Positions 1-7,845 of a stretch of 21,077 nt of DNA are shown here, piece by piece (position 1 is the first letter of the stretch; the number at the start of each line of letters is the position of its first letter). Under the pieces are notes generated by a model. The model was not told where the DNA came from. It did no database searches and saw only the letters and a list, made by a program, of their open reading frames with translations. Made by a program: the position numbers and the translations under genes. Source of the stretch: Chloroflexota bacterium (GTDB taxonomy: Bacteria > Chloroflexota > Anaerolineae > Anaerolineales > Villigracilaceae); NCBI GenBank assembly GCA_026389975.1, contig JAPLGV010000001.1, positions 1 through 21,077 on the forward strand, written 5' to 3'.

Positions 1-1043
1 GCCAGGCTTGACCCGGCGGTAAGTTTCGATTGCAAAGCCGTCATCTTTTCGAGCAACTGCCCGACCGAATTGGCCGTGAGGGGGAAAAGGCGCAAAGCCT
101 CCTGCTTCGGCGCTTCGAGGCGATTGGGAGCAACAGAGGGTGCGTCACAAAAAAGGATATGTGTAAAACTGCCGTCCGTTGCCAGGAGATTCAGACCGGC
201 ATAGCGTTTTCCCTGGTTGGCTGGGATAAGCCAGGCGCGCGACTCGGCCGGTACGTAGAACGGCGAACGCTGCCAGGCGTCCGGCTGCGCCGGTCCGCCC
301 CAGCCAGGAGCGCCGGGAATGACGCGCCGGGAAAGGCACCATGCGGTTTTCACCACCCCAAGCAGGCCCGCCAGACTGCTGCCAAGCGCACAGGTCAGTG
401 GATGCTGCGGGCCAAACGCGCCCAGCAACCCGTCCGCCTCATCGGCGCGGATGGCCGCGCCCGTCAAAGTCGCCGCCTCAATCAGCCCGATTGACTCGGT
501 CCGGATACCGGAGGCCCGGCGCGTCTCCTGCAGAACGCCGGAGATGGCCGCAGCGCTCAAAGGGCCGTCCGCTTCGGCGGCACCGATCACCAGCGCGTAG
601 ACCGGCCTGTCATTATCCAGCGCAGACTTACGTTCCGCCACCAGGACCGCGCAAACCGCCTGCGGGTCTTCCTGGACTTCGGCCAGCAGGACGACATCCT
701 CGCCGCCGCTCTCAAGCCAGTCTGACGCTATCGCCAGGGCAGACGATACACCCGAAACTTCCTGGATCCGGGAGCCGGTCCCGTTATCCTGGAGAATCCG
801 AGCCAGGGACGGCGAAAGACTGACGACAGGCACCCGTCCAATTGCCAGACGCGCCTCCCCGCACACCTGCCGGATTGACTGAACGGCGGCAGCTTCGAGG
901 GTTAACCTCTCACCGAAATGACCGGTCACCGGCAAGCCGCGATACACAAGCCTGCCGAACTCGTCAATGCCTCCCCCACCCGGAACAACGACGGACATCC
1001 CGACAATTGCCAGGTTTGTAATGTGATCGAGTCGCCGGATCAT
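1..1043 (-). CDS. PfaB-like protein, inactive ketosynthase-like domain (partial, runs off window)
   Basis: Partial gene; the first 347 residues are present and the 3' part lies before base 1. The whole stretch aligns in order with a condensing-enzyme (thiolase-fold) ketosynthase. The end of that domain is clear: SPFYVPAESRAW (about 260-271) then KRYAGLNLLATDGSFTHILF, matching the usual PFYxNxExRPW and RRAGVSSFGFGGTNFH. All three catalytic positions are replaced: the Cys motif reads VSGVSSALAIA (about 97-106), EAHGTGT reads EAATLTG (189-195), and the GHTKAAAG segment reads LGSSLAGL (220-227). In PfaB proteins a degenerate KS-like domain precedes an acyltransferase; the linker after residue 315 suggests that an AT follows outside the window. 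The ATG (1043-1041) overlaps the upstream TGA as ATGA, so translation is probably coupled to the dehydratase fragment. Family assignment is inferred from architecture and operon context. Confidence 0.72.
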   Translation of the reverse strand, partial: MIRRLDHITNLAIVGMSVVVPGGGGIDEFGRLVYRGLPVTGHFGERLTLEAAAVQSIRQVCGEARLAIGRVPVVSLSPSLARILQDNGTGSRIQEVSGVSSALAIASDWLESGGEDVVLLAEVQEDPQAVCAVLVAERKSALDNDRPVYALVIGAAEADGPLSAAAISGVLQETRRASGIRTESIGLIEAATLTGAAIRADEADGLLGAFGPQHPLTCALGSSLAGLLGVVKTAWCLSRRVIPGAPGWGGPAQPDAWQRSPFYVPAESRAWLIPANQGKRYAGLNLLATDGSFTHILFCDAPSVAPNRLEAPKQEALRLFPLTANSVGQLLEKMTALQSKLTAGSSL

Positions 1044-1426
1044 TTTTCACCAGCTTGCACAGGCGCGGCATCCCCCCTGATAAACCGTTTCAGCGCCGGG
1101 CTGATCGTGCCTTGCAGGCCCGTGAATTTGGCGAGTACCGCACCCTGAGTATCGGTAACGATAATATCCGCAACGACTGACGTTTGGTTATGGGAGATGA
1201 TTTTCATTTCCACGAGACTTAATGCGCCAAAGGGGATTGCCCGGAATTGCTCCAGTCTGACGAGATGCGACGGCAAGCAAGGCGCCTGATAATAACGCTG
1301 CGCCCAGATGAGCAGCGACTGCACAATTGCATCATACGCAAAAGGATTGTAGGTCTGCAAAGGGAATTGTCCCTGCCGGTCAGGGGGAATCGGCTGGAGT
1401 AGGCACTCAAAGCGTGCCGTCCTCAT
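1040..1426 (-). CDS. C-terminal hotdog of a PKS-type dehydratase domain (frame-broken continuation)
   Basis: This ORF of 128 residues is not a typical stand-alone protein. It matches the second hotdog half of a double-hotdog polyketide dehydratase. The segment NPFAYDAIVQSLLIW (about 27-41) corresponds to the HPxLLDAxLQ block and keeps the catalytic Asp (D32). The first half, with the catalytic His, ends the upstream ORF, which overlaps this one by 20 nt in another frame. Family homology expects ...GTLFHGPxFE...; the upstream ORF stops right after GTL and this frame resumes at RFECLLQ, so the FHGP block is missing exactly at the junction. The ATG at 1426 has no clear Shine-Dalgarno sequence, so independent translation is doubtful. 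Most likely it is the tail of one KR-DH protein after a small deletion; coupled reinitiation is possible. It ends in an ATGA overlap with the PfaB-like gene. Confidence 0.75.
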   Translation of the reverse strand: MRTARFECLLQPIPPDRQGQFPLQTYNPFAYDAIVQSLLIWAQRYYQAPCLPSHLVRLEQFRAIPFGALSLVEMKIISHNQTSVVADIIVTDTQGAVLAKFTGLQGTISPALKRFIRGDAAPVQAGEK

Positions 1427-2750
1427 AAAGGGCTTTGCCCAGAATACCTTCGTTTGTCCCGGCAGAGGGCTGTAGATTCACGTTGTGGATGGTTGTTGGT
1501 GGCATTTCCCGCAGCAACGTGACAATCAGGCTGTAATGGTACAGGGGACGACCGTTTTTGTTCTTGCTCCAGATGCGGGCAGCGAACTTCACCTTTTCTC
1601 CCGGAACTTTCTCGATTTCATTCAGTTCGAGGATATGCTCGTGCGCCAGGTTTTCGTCAAAGACGATCCCTTTCAACACTTTGAAATCTTCAAGCTGGTA
1701 GAAAGTGAACCCGGGGAATAATTGTTCGCAGACACTGGCTATCCAGGAGGCGGCGCAGGTTGCAGGCAGCACCGGATATAACCCGATTTGATGGTCAAGC
1801 AGGAACGGATTGGCGTCCAGGCTGAGGTGACGGCGGATCTCGAATCGTTGCAATTCGCCGGAAATATCGCTGGCCGCGCGCGTGGGAAGCTGGCCCACCA
1901 CAATCTGCACGGGTTGGTCATTAACTGTGTGGTGGGAAGTGATTTCTTTCACCAGCATTTCAGCCCCGGCGTCGGTCGGGATGACCGTCATATCGCGTTC
2001 GGCAAAGGCGCGTTTGAGTTCGGGAGTCACCATCCCGAAATCCCACGGGCCCCAGTCAATGGACACAACGTGGCAGGTCGGATTGTCCCGCTTGATCTGG
2101 TAAGCGGCTTTGTTGAGTACTTCGTTGGCCATGGCATAATCCGCCTGGCCGATATTCCCGAAGAAACCTACAACGGACGAGAACAGGACCAGGAAGTCGA
2201 GCTGTCCGGCCGGAGCGACCTTCAGCAGGTTGCGCAAACCGTCCACTTTAGGGGTGAAAACAGTCTCGAAATCCTGGATGGTTTTCTTCTCGATTCTCCG
2301 GTCCGATAGCGTACCGGCGCCGTGGATAATGCCGTTAATTTTTCCGAGCCGCTGGACTGGTCCGGCAAGTTCCTTTTGTAAAGTCTGCACAGGCGCGGTA
2401 ACGTCCAGGTTCACATATTCCACAACCGCGCCGGTCTGACGTATCGCCTGGAGCGTGGTTTCGACTTCCTGCTGAGCGCGTATCTGGCGAAACAGTTTCT
2501 CGACAGCCTGCGGGGTGGCCTTTTTGGCCTCGGTCGTAAGCCGGGTCATTGCACGGCGCTTGAGTTCGGCGTCGTCCGGGCAGTCCAGCGCCCATTCCGG
2601 CAGCGGGTCATTGACGGGTGTGCGCCCCAACAGGATGAATTTACAGGGTATGTGATGGGCCAGTTTAATCACGCACTGGGCAGTGATGCCCCTGGCACCG
2701 CCGCTCACCAGGACGAGCGTATCGGGGGTGATCAAAGTTTTTCCAACCAT
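1407..2750 (-). CDS. Ketoreductase catalytic subdomain + N-terminal half of dehydratase (PfaA C-terminal part)
   Basis: This 447-residue ORF would reduce beta-ketoacyl-ACP with NADPH and then begin dehydration of the hydroxyacyl chain. Residues 10-270 are the catalytic KR Rossmann domain: nucleotide-binding VSGGARGIT (15-23), Lys168 in TPKVDGL, SSVVGFFGNIGQADYAMAN (191-209) with catalytic Ser192, Tyr205 and Asn209. Residues about 305-447 are the first hotdog of a PKS dehydratase, with His320 in LLDHQIGLYPVLPAT. The ORF stops at ALYEDGTL, where FHGP should follow. The structural, non-catalytic KR half lies at the end of the preceding gene, whose TAA is 5 nt upstream of this ATG. GGAG 11 nt before the ATG gives a plausible ribosome site, so this boundary may be natural even though PfaA normally carries both KR halves in one chain. 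Confidence 0.85.
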   Translation of the reverse strand: MVGKTLITPDTLVLVSGGARGITAQCVIKLAHHIPCKFILLGRTPVNDPLPEWALDCPDDAELKRRAMTRLTTEAKKATPQAVEKLFRQIRAQQEVETTLQAIRQTGAVVEYVNLDVTAPVQTLQKELAGPVQRLGKINGIIHGAGTLSDRRIEKKTIQDFETVFTPKVDGLRNLLKVAPAGQLDFLVLFSSVVGFFGNIGQADYAMANEVLNKAAYQIKRDNPTCHVVSIDWGPWDFGMVTPELKRAFAERDMTVIPTDAGAEMLVKEITSHHTVNDQPVQIVVGQLPTRAASDISGELQRFEIRRHLSLDANPFLLDHQIGLYPVLPATCAASWIASVCEQLFPGFTFYQLEDFKVLKGIVFDENLAHEHILELNEIEKVPGEKVKFAARIWSKNKNGRPLYHYSLIVTLLREMPPTTIHNVNLQPSAGTNEGILGKALYEDGTL

Positions 2751-2755
2751 AATAT

Positions 2756-4615
2756 TTAGTTCTCCGATTCAGGCTGTTCTACCACCAGGGTAAAACGACC
2801 TTTGCTGCTGTAGCCGACTTCGCTGATCAACCGGTTCGGGTCGTAGAGTTCAGACATGATGTGTTCGACCGCCGACGTTAAATTGACGTCCGGGGATAAA
2901 TCTATTGCCCGGCAGAAGACCTTGTCCCATTCCAGGTTGAGGGTTTTTACCAGGCCAAACAGGCTGCCGCTGACCGGTCCGAATACCCCGGAGGTTGTCA
3001 GACCGAATTCGCCATCCATATGCGTGACGGTGACAAATGCGGCGTAATTCAACTGAGCGGCTTCGGTCAGGTTTTTCATAAGATATTTCGCGATCAGGAA
3101 AGTGGTGCGCGCGATCGTTTTCTCGTTCTCCGAGAATGCCTCCGCCGACGCGCCCGGTGGGTCCAGATGGATATACATGCCTGCCGGACCATATTCCTGT
3201 TGAAGGCTTGCCAGGGTGTTCTGAATGCCGGTTTCGGTCAAGTCTTCCATGAGGACGCGCCGGATTTTTTTGGGCATTGGCCTCTGGTCGCTGACCAAGG
3301 CATCGGTCAACCCCAGCACCACGACTTTTATACCCTGCCCGGAGAGCGCTTTGGCCAGGGCCGGGGTCAGGTCAGTGCCGCCATCCATCAAGATGCAGGT
3401 GCGGTCTTTGGGAAAAACCATATCCAGATGGTCTGGAGTCGGGAGAAATTTAAGCGCCACGACGCCACGCGGCAGGTTGTGAGGTTCTTCCATAGCCAAT
3501 TGGGCCTGCGGCGCGGGCTGTTCCCCTGCCGGCGCAACCGAGGTCAGGTATTCCGTGATCTGGTCGAGCGTGTGCAGTTCCGCCAGCGCGGCCGTATCTA
3601 CTTTGGGCAGTTCAGGGAAACGGGTTTGCAGCGCGCCCAAAATTTCGACCCTCTTGATGGAGTCAATCCCCAGGTCGGCTTCCATGTCCATGCCAGGGTC
3701 GAGCATTTCGGTGGGATAGCCGGTCTTCTCGCTGACAATCTCTAGCAGAGCCTGTTTGACGATTTCCACGACAATGCCCGCCCTGGCCGGGATCGGGACC
3801 GTCACTGCCGTAACTGACTTTCCCGCCGGTTCCGATACCGGTACAGAAACCTGCGCTGCCGGAGCGGAAGCCACCATGTGGTCAACAATCTGTCCCAGGG
3901 TGCGCATTTCTGACAGAACGGCAGTATCTGCCTTGGGCAATTCCGGGAAGCGCACCTGCATGGCACCGAGGATTTCGACCCGCTTGATCGAATCAATCCC
4001 CAGGTCGGCTTCCATGTCCATGCCCAGTTCGAGCATTTCGGTGGGATAGCCGGTCTTCTCGCTGACAATCTCAAGCAAAGATTGGGTCAGGATTTCAAGG
4101 CTGATTGCCAGGACTGCGCCAGCCGGGGCCGCAGGTTCTGAAACAGCAGCCGATTCCACCGGGGAATGTCCGTCCTCGCTGAATTTAGCGCCAACCGGTT
4201 CTGGCATAGAGGAGGCGATGGGCTGAACCTCGGTCGGTTTTATGGCCGGCAAAACCCCCGGGATATTCTGCAACTGCATCAGGCTGTTGATTAGTTCCGC
4301 CTGGCTGTGTAAATACTGCTCGTGCACACGCAGCGTCTCGGCCTGATGCTGGTGGAACTGCGCCATGCTGCGGTCCAGCGTTTGCAGCGCGGTATTGATT
4401 TGTTCCAGCGTTTGTTGAGATGAATTGCCGGAGAGCAGGTCAAGTTCCTGTTTGGTGATTTGGCCAAACAGGCGGGTATATTCGCCGTCATTCGACAGGA
4501 ACTGGTTGTGGGACTTCAACGTCTCTTCCTGCCACGCCTGAAGCCGGTCCGCCATCTGACCCGTTCCAGCCCTGGGCGGACCTGGCAGCCGGGTCCGGGG
4601 TCTGAGGCTGCTCAA
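2756..4615 (-). CDS. Pfa-type tandem ACP protein with coiled-coil N-terminus and structural KR half
   Basis: As an ORF of 619 residues from a TTG codon; ATG at 4555 (residue 21) is an alternative start. Residues about 21-117 are hydrophilic and helical with heptad-like runs (QTLEQINTALQTLDRSMAQF, then ETLRVHEQYLHSQAELINSL), probably a coiled coil. Two acyl carrier proteins follow at about 170-250 and 280-360, each with DLGIDSIKRVEIL and phosphopantetheine serines S209 and S319, exactly 110 residues apart. DxGIDSIK is the signature of Pfa-type ACPs. From about 380 to the end is the structural, non-catalytic KR subdomain (GVFGPVSGSLFGLVKTLNLEW is typical). The first 128 nt overlap the end of the KS-AT ORF in another frame, which suggests that both were one reading frame. 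The next gene starts 5 nt after the TAA. Confidence 0.85.
   Translation of the reverse strand: MSSLRPRTRLPGPPRAGTGQMADRLQAWQEETLKSHNQFLSNDGEYTRLFGQITKQELDLLSGNSSQQTLEQINTALQTLDRSMAQFHQHQAETLRVHEQYLHSQAELINSLMQLQNIPGVLPAIKPTEVQPIASSMPEPVGAKFSEDGHSPVESAAVSEPAAPAGAVLAISLEILTQSLLEIVSEKTGYPTEMLELGMDMEADLGIDSIKRVEILGAMQVRFPELPKADTAVLSEMRTLGQIVDHMVASAPAAQVSVPVSEPAGKSVTAVTVPIPARAGIVVEIVKQALLEIVSEKTGYPTEMLDPGMDMEADLGIDSIKRVEILGALQTRFPELPKVDTAALAELHTLDQITEYLTSVAPAGEQPAPQAQLAMEEPHNLPRGVVALKFLPTPDHLDMVFPKDRTCILMDGGTDLTPALAKALSGQGIKVVVLGLTDALVSDQRPMPKKIRRVLMEDLTETGIQNTLASLQQEYGPAGMYIHLDPPGASAEAFSENEKTIARTTFLIAKYLMKNLTEAAQLNYAAFVTVTHMDGEFGLTTSGVFGPVSGSLFGLVKTLNLEWDKVFCRAIDLSPDVNLTSAVEHIMSELYDPNRLISEVGYSSKGRFTLVVEQPESEN
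3663..4072 (-). repeat. Near-identical DNA repeat encoding the two ACP cores
   Basis: Positions 3663-3742 and 3993-4072 match at 77 of 80 bases when aligned without gaps; the offset is 330 nt, or 110 codons. The repeat covers the LEIVSEKTGYPTEML...DLGIDS region. Flanking linkers are far more diverged, so the cores were either duplicated recently or kept alike by gene conversion. Confidence 0.95.
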
Positions 4616-7577
4616 CCGCCGACAAGGACGCCTTCGGTTCCGGGCGGGCAGCGACCAGGTCCAGGGTGTCCTTCTGCGCCACCGCGTTTTCGAAGGCGGT
4701 GCGCGTCTTATCTGTCAGGTAAAGCCCGCCGTTCAACATAACGCTGATGGCCGATTTCTTCGCTTCGATAAAAGGTTTGGGCGGCAAAGCGTAAGCATCA
4801 TACTGGCGCAGGTCCAGGCCGAGAACACACAGTTGGGCAACGGCTTCGCGAAACTGGCGGTCGCTGTCCTTTTTGGCGTTTGGATTCAAAGCCACCGCGG
4901 AATGGGGCTTGCCTTCCAGAATATTTTTTACCAGGTTGGTCAGGACGTTCTTGGGGCCAAACTCGACAAAGATGCTGCCGCCCTGGGAGTAAATGGCTTC
5001 GATCTCGTCCTTGAAACGCACCGGGTTCAGGATGTGCTCGGCCAGACTCTGGCGGATCTGTTCGGGGTCAGATGCGTGCGCCTGCCCGGTGGTGTTCGAA
5101 TAGACGGGGATACCGGGTTTGTTAAACTTCACTTTCTTGATCGCTTCGGCAAACGGCTTCGGGGCGTGGCCGACCAGCGCTGTGTGGAAGGCCGCCGACA
5201 CGGGCAGTGCAACGACCGAATATCCTTTTTTAACCAAAACTTTCTGCACGGCAGCAATGGCTGGTTTGGTCCCGGCCAGCACCACCTGGTTGTTGGAATT
5301 CCAGTTCGCCAGTGTGATCTCGGGGAAAGCCTTTAATTCTTCTTGCAGCGCCGCCACGTCCCCCTTGACGGCCAGCATCGTCCCGGCGTCAAAATCGGGG
5401 TCGGCGGGCGGGGCCATGGCTTTGCCGCGCGCTTTCGCCAGGGTAAAATAGGCGTCTTCGTTGTAAACACCGGCGGCCCACAATGCAGTCAGTTCGCCAA
5501 AACTGTGACCGGCGGTGAAGTCGGCTTTGAAACCGGCCTGCTGTAATAATTTATACAGCCCGGCGCTCAACGTCCCGATCGCGGGCTGGGCGTGCTCGGT
5601 GCGAGTCAGGATGTTGGACTGCGACTCCTTCTGAGCGCTATCGAAAGCCGGGACGGGAAAGACCACGCTCGAAAGCGGGCGCAATCCATCGGCGTCAAAG
5701 TGAGCGTCCATGTCGGCGAAAGCCTGGCGCACCGGCGGGAAGCTGACTGCCAGTTCCCTGCCCATCTCCACGTACTGCGAACCCTGACCGGGGAACAGGG
5801 CGACCAGTTTGCCTTGCGGGTCAAGCCCGCTCCGGCGGAAATACACTCCCGCAGGATGTTCGGCGTTTTCCTGACCTGCCTTGGCCTTCAAAAGGTCTAC
5901 AGCCACTGCAAGCTGACTGACGGCCTCGCCCTCACTGGCGGCCACAAAACCCACCCGTGCATCGCTGTGCGGAATCGCTTTGGTCGTCCAGGCTAATGCC
6001 AGATTTACAAATTCCCGCTTTGCCTGCGGTCTCTGTAGTTTTTCAGACCATCCCTGGCAACTCGTCAGCAGTTCGTCCGGAGTCGGAGCGGAGAGCAGGA
6101 TAACTTTCGAAGCGGAATTCAGGCGATAGGGTCCGGTATGCTCGCTCTCGTTTTCTTCCAGAGCCACGTGGAAATTGGTCCCGCCAAAGCCGAAGGAACT
6201 GACACCGGCACGGCGGGCATAGTTGGCCGGTTTTACCCACGGGCGGATCTCGGTATTCAGATAGAAAGGGCTTTTCTCGATTTCGAATTTTGGATTGGGC
6301 GTATTAACGTGGATGGTGGCCGGTAACACCTTGTGATACAAAGCCAGAGAAATCTTGATCAGGCTGGCAACCCCCGCAGCCGCCTTGGTATGTCCAATTT
6401 GAGATTTCACACTGCCCAACGCAATAGTTTGCTTATTGGGGTTGTTTTCAGAGAAAACTTCGTTCAGCCCTTGGAATTCTGCCGGATCGCCGGCCATTGT
6501 ACCGGTCCCGTGCGCTTCGATTAACCCGACGGTTGCCGGGCTGTAACCGGCTTCGGCATAAGCGCGCCGCATGGCCAGAGATTGTCCGGCAGGACGCGGT
6601 GCATAGATGGACTTGAAACGCCCGTCGCTGGAAGTGCCAATCCCTTTGATGACCGCGTAGATCCGATCGTGGTCGCGCCGGGCATCGGCCAAACGTTTCA
6701 ACATCACCATACCGATACCTTCCCCCACCATCATGCCATCCGAATCCTTATCGAAAGGACTGGGGTTCTGGCTTTTAGAGAAAGCCGGGGTTTTACTGAA
6801 ACAAAGATACGCGCCAATCGAGTTATCCAGGTCAACACCGCCGGTAATCATCATGTCGGTGCGGCCTTCGATAAGTTCACTGGCGGCCATGTGGATGGCG
6901 GCCAACGAACTGGCGCAGGCCGCGTCCACCACGCAGTTGGTGCCGCCCAGGTCAAACCGGTTGGCAATCCGGCCAGAAACGACATTCCCTATCGAGCCAG
7001 GGAATGTGTTTTCTTCCCAGTTTGGATAGGCCAATTTAATTTTTCCGATAATCTTCTGGGTGTCTTCTGTCGAGATCCCGTAGCTGCGTAAGACTTTTTC
7101 CCAGATCGGATATTGAAGACGCGCCATCAACGGAATTACCAGCTTGCTGCCAATGCCCACAAACCCGAGGATCACGCCCACGTTTTCCCGCGCGAACTCC
7201 CGTCCTTCTCCGTAACCGGCATCTTCAAGGCATTCCTTGGCAACCACAAGCGACAACAACTGGGTGACATCGGTCGCTTCCAGGATATTCGGCGGCAAGC
7301 CAAATTCAGCCGGATCGAATTGAATATCGGGGATAAAGGCGCCGCGTTTGCAGTACGTTTTGTCGGGGGCAGCCGGGTTCGGGTCGTAATATTCGTCAAT
7401 CTTCCAACGCGAAGCCGGGATATCAACAATGGCATCAACCTTGTTGAGGATATTGTCCCAATACTCCTGAAGGTTATGCGCCTGGGGGAAAATGGACGAC
7501 ATACCGATAACGGCAAGCGGGGTGGTCTGTAGTTTTTGTTCCAGAGTCGGTTTTGTGCTTTTCGAGTTAGCTTTCAT
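4488..7577 (-). CDS. PfaA-like ketosynthase-acyltransferase (KS-AT) of a secondary-lipid/PUFA-type synthase
   Basis: This 1029-residue protein loads an extender unit and condenses it onto an ACP-bound acyl chain. Residues about 18-475 are the KS: Cys221 in VVDAACASSLAAI, His356 in LIEAHGTGT, His396 in SQIGHTKAAAG, so the full triad is present. The segment GMMVGEGIGMVMLKRLADA and the FKSIYAPRPAGQ block are typical of PfaA rather than modular PKS. Residues about 590-890 are the malonyl-type AT: LFPGQGSQ, Ser692 in AGHSFGE, His798 in SAAFHT. Start ATG 7577 has GGAG 10 nt upstream. The last roughly 30 residues are low-complexity and probably out of frame, because the following ORF begins within this one and carries the linker expected next. 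It is the first gene of the operon. The family is certain; the lipid product cannot be read from sequence. Confidence 0.93.
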   Translation of the reverse strand: MKANSKSTKPTLEQKLQTTPLAVIGMSSIFPQAHNLQEYWDNILNKVDAIVDIPASRWKIDEYYDPNPAAPDKTYCKRGAFIPDIQFDPAEFGLPPNILEATDVTQLLSLVVAKECLEDAGYGEGREFARENVGVILGFVGIGSKLVIPLMARLQYPIWEKVLRSYGISTEDTQKIIGKIKLAYPNWEENTFPGSIGNVVSGRIANRFDLGGTNCVVDAACASSLAAIHMAASELIEGRTDMMITGGVDLDNSIGAYLCFSKTPAFSKSQNPSPFDKDSDGMMVGEGIGMVMLKRLADARRDHDRIYAVIKGIGTSSDGRFKSIYAPRPAGQSLAMRRAYAEAGYSPATVGLIEAHGTGTMAGDPAEFQGLNEVFSENNPNKQTIALGSVKSQIGHTKAAAGVASLIKISLALYHKVLPATIHVNTPNPKFEIEKSPFYLNTEIRPWVKPANYARRAGVSSFGFGGTNFHVALEENESEHTGPYRLNSASKVILLSAPTPDELLTSCQGWSEKLQRPQAKREFVNLALAWTTKAIPHSDARVGFVAASEGEAVSQLAVAVDLLKAKAGQENAEHPAGVYFRRSGLDPQGKLVALFPGQGSQYVEMGRELAVSFPPVRQAFADMDAHFDADGLRPLSSVVFPVPAFDSAQKESQSNILTRTEHAQPAIGTLSAGLYKLLQQAGFKADFTAGHSFGELTALWAAGVYNEDAYFTLAKARGKAMAPPADPDFDAGTMLAVKGDVAALQEELKAFPEITLANWNSNNQVVLAGTKPAIAAVQKVLVKKGYSVVALPVSAAFHTALVGHAPKPFAEAIKKVKFNKPGIPVYSNTTGQAHASDPEQIRQSLAEHILNPVRFKDEIEAIYSQGGSIFVEFGPKNVLTNLVKNILEGKPHSAVALNPNAKKDSDRQFREAVAQLCVLGLDLRQYDAYALPPKPFIEAKKSAISVMLNGGLYLTDKTRTAFENAVAQKDTLDLVAARPEPKASLSAVEQPQTPDPAARSAQGWNGSDGGPASGVAGRDVEVPQPVPVE

Positions 7578-7611
7578 GGGTATAGATCTCCAATGCAGAT
7601 CAGAATTTCAG

Positions 7612-7637
7612 CTATATTGAGTATAGTTGTCTAGACA
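7612..7637 (-). promoter_or_regulatory. Candidate promoter/operator of the synthase operon
   Basis: On the minus strand a TATACT -10-like hexamer (7625-7620) sits about 43 nt before the KS-AT start. It lies in a small inverted repeat, CTATA-N5-TATAG (7612-7626). Just upstream is a perfect 10-bp palindrome TGTCTAGACA (7628-7637), where a repressor could bind between -35 and -10. No convincing -35 is seen. The call is inferred from position and symmetry. Confidence 0.35.
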
Positions 7638-7845
7638 GGATGATATTTTCCGGGGTTGTTTGGATTTATAACGCTCTCGATTGGGTTTAGTTGCGGGAAA
7701 GCAGGCGGCTCTATTTACATACACAAATCAGCATTACGCGCCGTAGAGTCTTTCATGTTTTGTAACCTTTGTGACATAGGATTTACGCAAAACCTTGCCA
7801 TTGAAGAAAAAGTGAAATGCCGGTAAGTTTGGCTTCTTGAGATCG
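7638..7845. other. Non-coding stretch upstream of the synthase operon
   Basis: No ORF with coding character is seen between the synthase promoter region and the terminator at 7846. The DNA is more AT-rich than the neighbouring genes and may hold further regulatory sites, but I recognise no defined motif. Confidence 0.5.

Noticed and set aside
30..823. Three plus-strand ORFs of 93-160 codons across the window start
   Set aside because: They are Arg/Pro-rich shadows of the minus-strand PfaB-like gene, whose translation gives a coherent KS-like domain through the same bases.
3020..3745. Plus-strand ORF of 241 codons opposite the ACP/KR gene
   Set aside because: No recognisable domain; the opposite strand encodes two ACPs and a KR half with exact motifs. 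Long antisense ORFs arise easily here because of codon bias.
3663..4072. CRISPR-like repeat
   Set aside because: Only two units, 80 nt long and in frame within coding sequence; they encode paired ACP domains.
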